A stretch of DNA of 64,000 nt, from assembly GCA_024195585.1 (NCBI GenBank), contig SWBL01000255.1, forward strand, positions 1-64,000. Direction: 5' to 3'. The notes below the pieces were generated by a model, which did not search any database, was not told the origin of the DNA, and was given only the letters and a program-made list of their open reading frames with translations. Each line of letters opens with the position of its first letter. The first letter of the stretch is position 1. The DNA comes from Aureobasidium sp. EXF-3400 (lineage: Eukaryota; Ascomycota; Dothideomycetes; Dothideales; Saccotheciaceae). A program made the position numbers and the translations under genes. This document shows positions 63,163-64,000 of this stretch, piece by piece.

Positions 63163-64000
63163 CTATGCGATGTTCCAAAGTTGCGGCTTACTGGCACTGC
63201 CATACTTGGCCTGCCAGTCAAAGAAGTACATGAGTGCAGCTAGCGGTTGACCAACAAGACAGAACGAAACCCAGAAAATGAGATTGCCCAGAAGTTTTCC
63301 GTTACCTCCTTTCATTCTAGCCAGTGGGTCCGTCAAAAAGATCAAGGGCAACTGGAATATCATACCAGCGAAAGCCACACCTGCTTTTAGTCAGTGTCGC
63401 AGATCAATGTAGTGAACCTTCAACCGACTGACCAAGGATATTATGGGTGGGAACACCGACCAGCAGCTCATGAAGCACACCAGAGAATAGAAAGGTCATA
63501 ATCTGAGCAACTAGGGGCGGCACGCCTCGTCCGACCATCGGCGAATAGATATGTCGCTTCATAAATTGGAAGACTGGCTTGTTCCAGCTGGACCAATATC
63601 CCCTCACCCCACTGCTATTCCACCAATCCCCGTAAAATTCCCTGTCGCCAAAGCGCATCACTTCTGCAAGTGCATTAAGAAATGATTGGAAGAGGGCATA
63701 GAATCCAGCTAGCCAACAGAAAAGCGAGATGGTTGAGAGTTTCATGAGACGTTCGGCGATAGATGGTAGGTCCAGCGAAGATATAGTCCCCAGTGAGTTT
63801 CTCAGGAGTGGAGCTGCGTATTGAGCACTTGCGATCCAGATGACGATACCGAGTCCAACGACTTCGACACAACGCTTGAAGACGAAAGGCCAGCGGATTC
63901 TCTCAGTTCTGGGGTACACCGGCTGATAGATCAATGTTGGAGCCCACCAAAAGTAGGTTAGGTTGCTGAGAGTGATGTTCTGTGGGTACGGACAAGAGCT
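63163..64000 (-). CDS. MBOAT acyltransferase, DGAT1/sterol O-acyltransferase type (5' end outside window)
   Basis: The visible exons are 63433-64000 and 63163-63380; the N-terminus lies beyond the window edge. The sequence contains YFWWAPTLIYQPVYPRTERI, FYGDWWNS, then PVFQFMKRHIYSP and the conserved active-site His region SGVLHELLVGVPTHNILG. These are the marks of the DGAT1/SOAT branch of MBOAT enzymes, ER multi-span proteins that use acyl-CoA to make triacylglycerol or steryl ester. FAPTL-like APTLIYQ and the FYGDWWN form favour DGAT1, but the missing N-terminus leaves sterol acyltransferase possible. The intron (GTCAGT, CAG) restores NILGVAFAGMIFQLPL. The stop follows QLWNIA. Confidence 0.88.

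Overview
The window is nuclear DNA of a filamentous ascomycete (Pezizomycotina). Protein genes are dense and lie on both strands, with short introns of about 45-80 bases, GT-AG ends and CTGAC/CTAAC-like branch points. Several families present are fungal or typical of fungi (WSC stress sensor, Zn2Cys6-like factor, GPI-type aspartic proteases, an Atg33/Scm4-like protein, a seven-helix membrane protein). A Dothideomycete or black-yeast-like source is my inference; the sequence alone does not prove it. There is no sign of bacterial, organellar or viral DNA.

Layout. 1-9 kb: the 3' part of a two-RRM RNA-binding protein, ETF beta subunit, an ArfGAP divergent from an Acinus-like SAP/RSB protein, and a WSC-type wall sensor. 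9.8-12 kb: a peroxisomal 2,4-dienoyl-CoA reductase-like SDR and an Atg33-like membrane protein, followed by 2.5 kb without a gene I can support. 14.4-23 kb: a secreted protein with a duplicated Cys-rich domain, an unusual transcription factor, an epoxide hydrolase and aspartic protease 1. 23.3-32 kb: an intron-containing tRNA, a hypothetical gene, a decayed Ulp1-like gene with a minisatellite, RAD14/XPA, an MFSD10-like MFS carrier, an LPxELR-type protein and aspartic protease 2. 32-40.5 kb: a seven-helix membrane protein, a GH43 glycosidase, an ENT nucleoside transporter and an isochorismatase-type hydrolase. 40.5-44 kb: gene-poor, with two copies of a dispersed repeat. 44-54 kb: a small Myb/SANT-like protein, IWR1, a three-domain SUMO-like protein, VPS34 and Ku70. 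54-64 kb: an acetyltransferase, a DapA/HOGA-type aldolase, BUD31, complex I NDUFA6/NB14, RPC19, HIS3, a hypothetical nuclear protein and the 3' part of a DGAT1/SOAT-type MBOAT enzyme cut by the window edge.

Most genes are unrelated housekeeping functions rather than one pathway. Several are head-to-head pairs sharing short promoters: ArfGAP/SAP, BUD31/NDUFA6, RPC19/HIS3 and VPS34/Ku70. Two genes concern DNA repair (RAD14, Ku70) and two concern the SUMO system (the SUMO-like triplet and the broken Ulp1-like protease), but these are not clustered. The most unusual items are the SUMO-like triplet, in which a canonical EQIGG is followed by two further SUMO-like domains; the factor joining a WRKY/GCM-like region to a Zn2Cys6-like cluster that lacks one cysteine; and a degenerate ~95-117 bp repeat family around 60.8-63.1 kb with scattered copies at 40.8 and 42.3 kb. 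Intron positions were worked out by hand from reading frame and splice signals, so all gene models are predictions.
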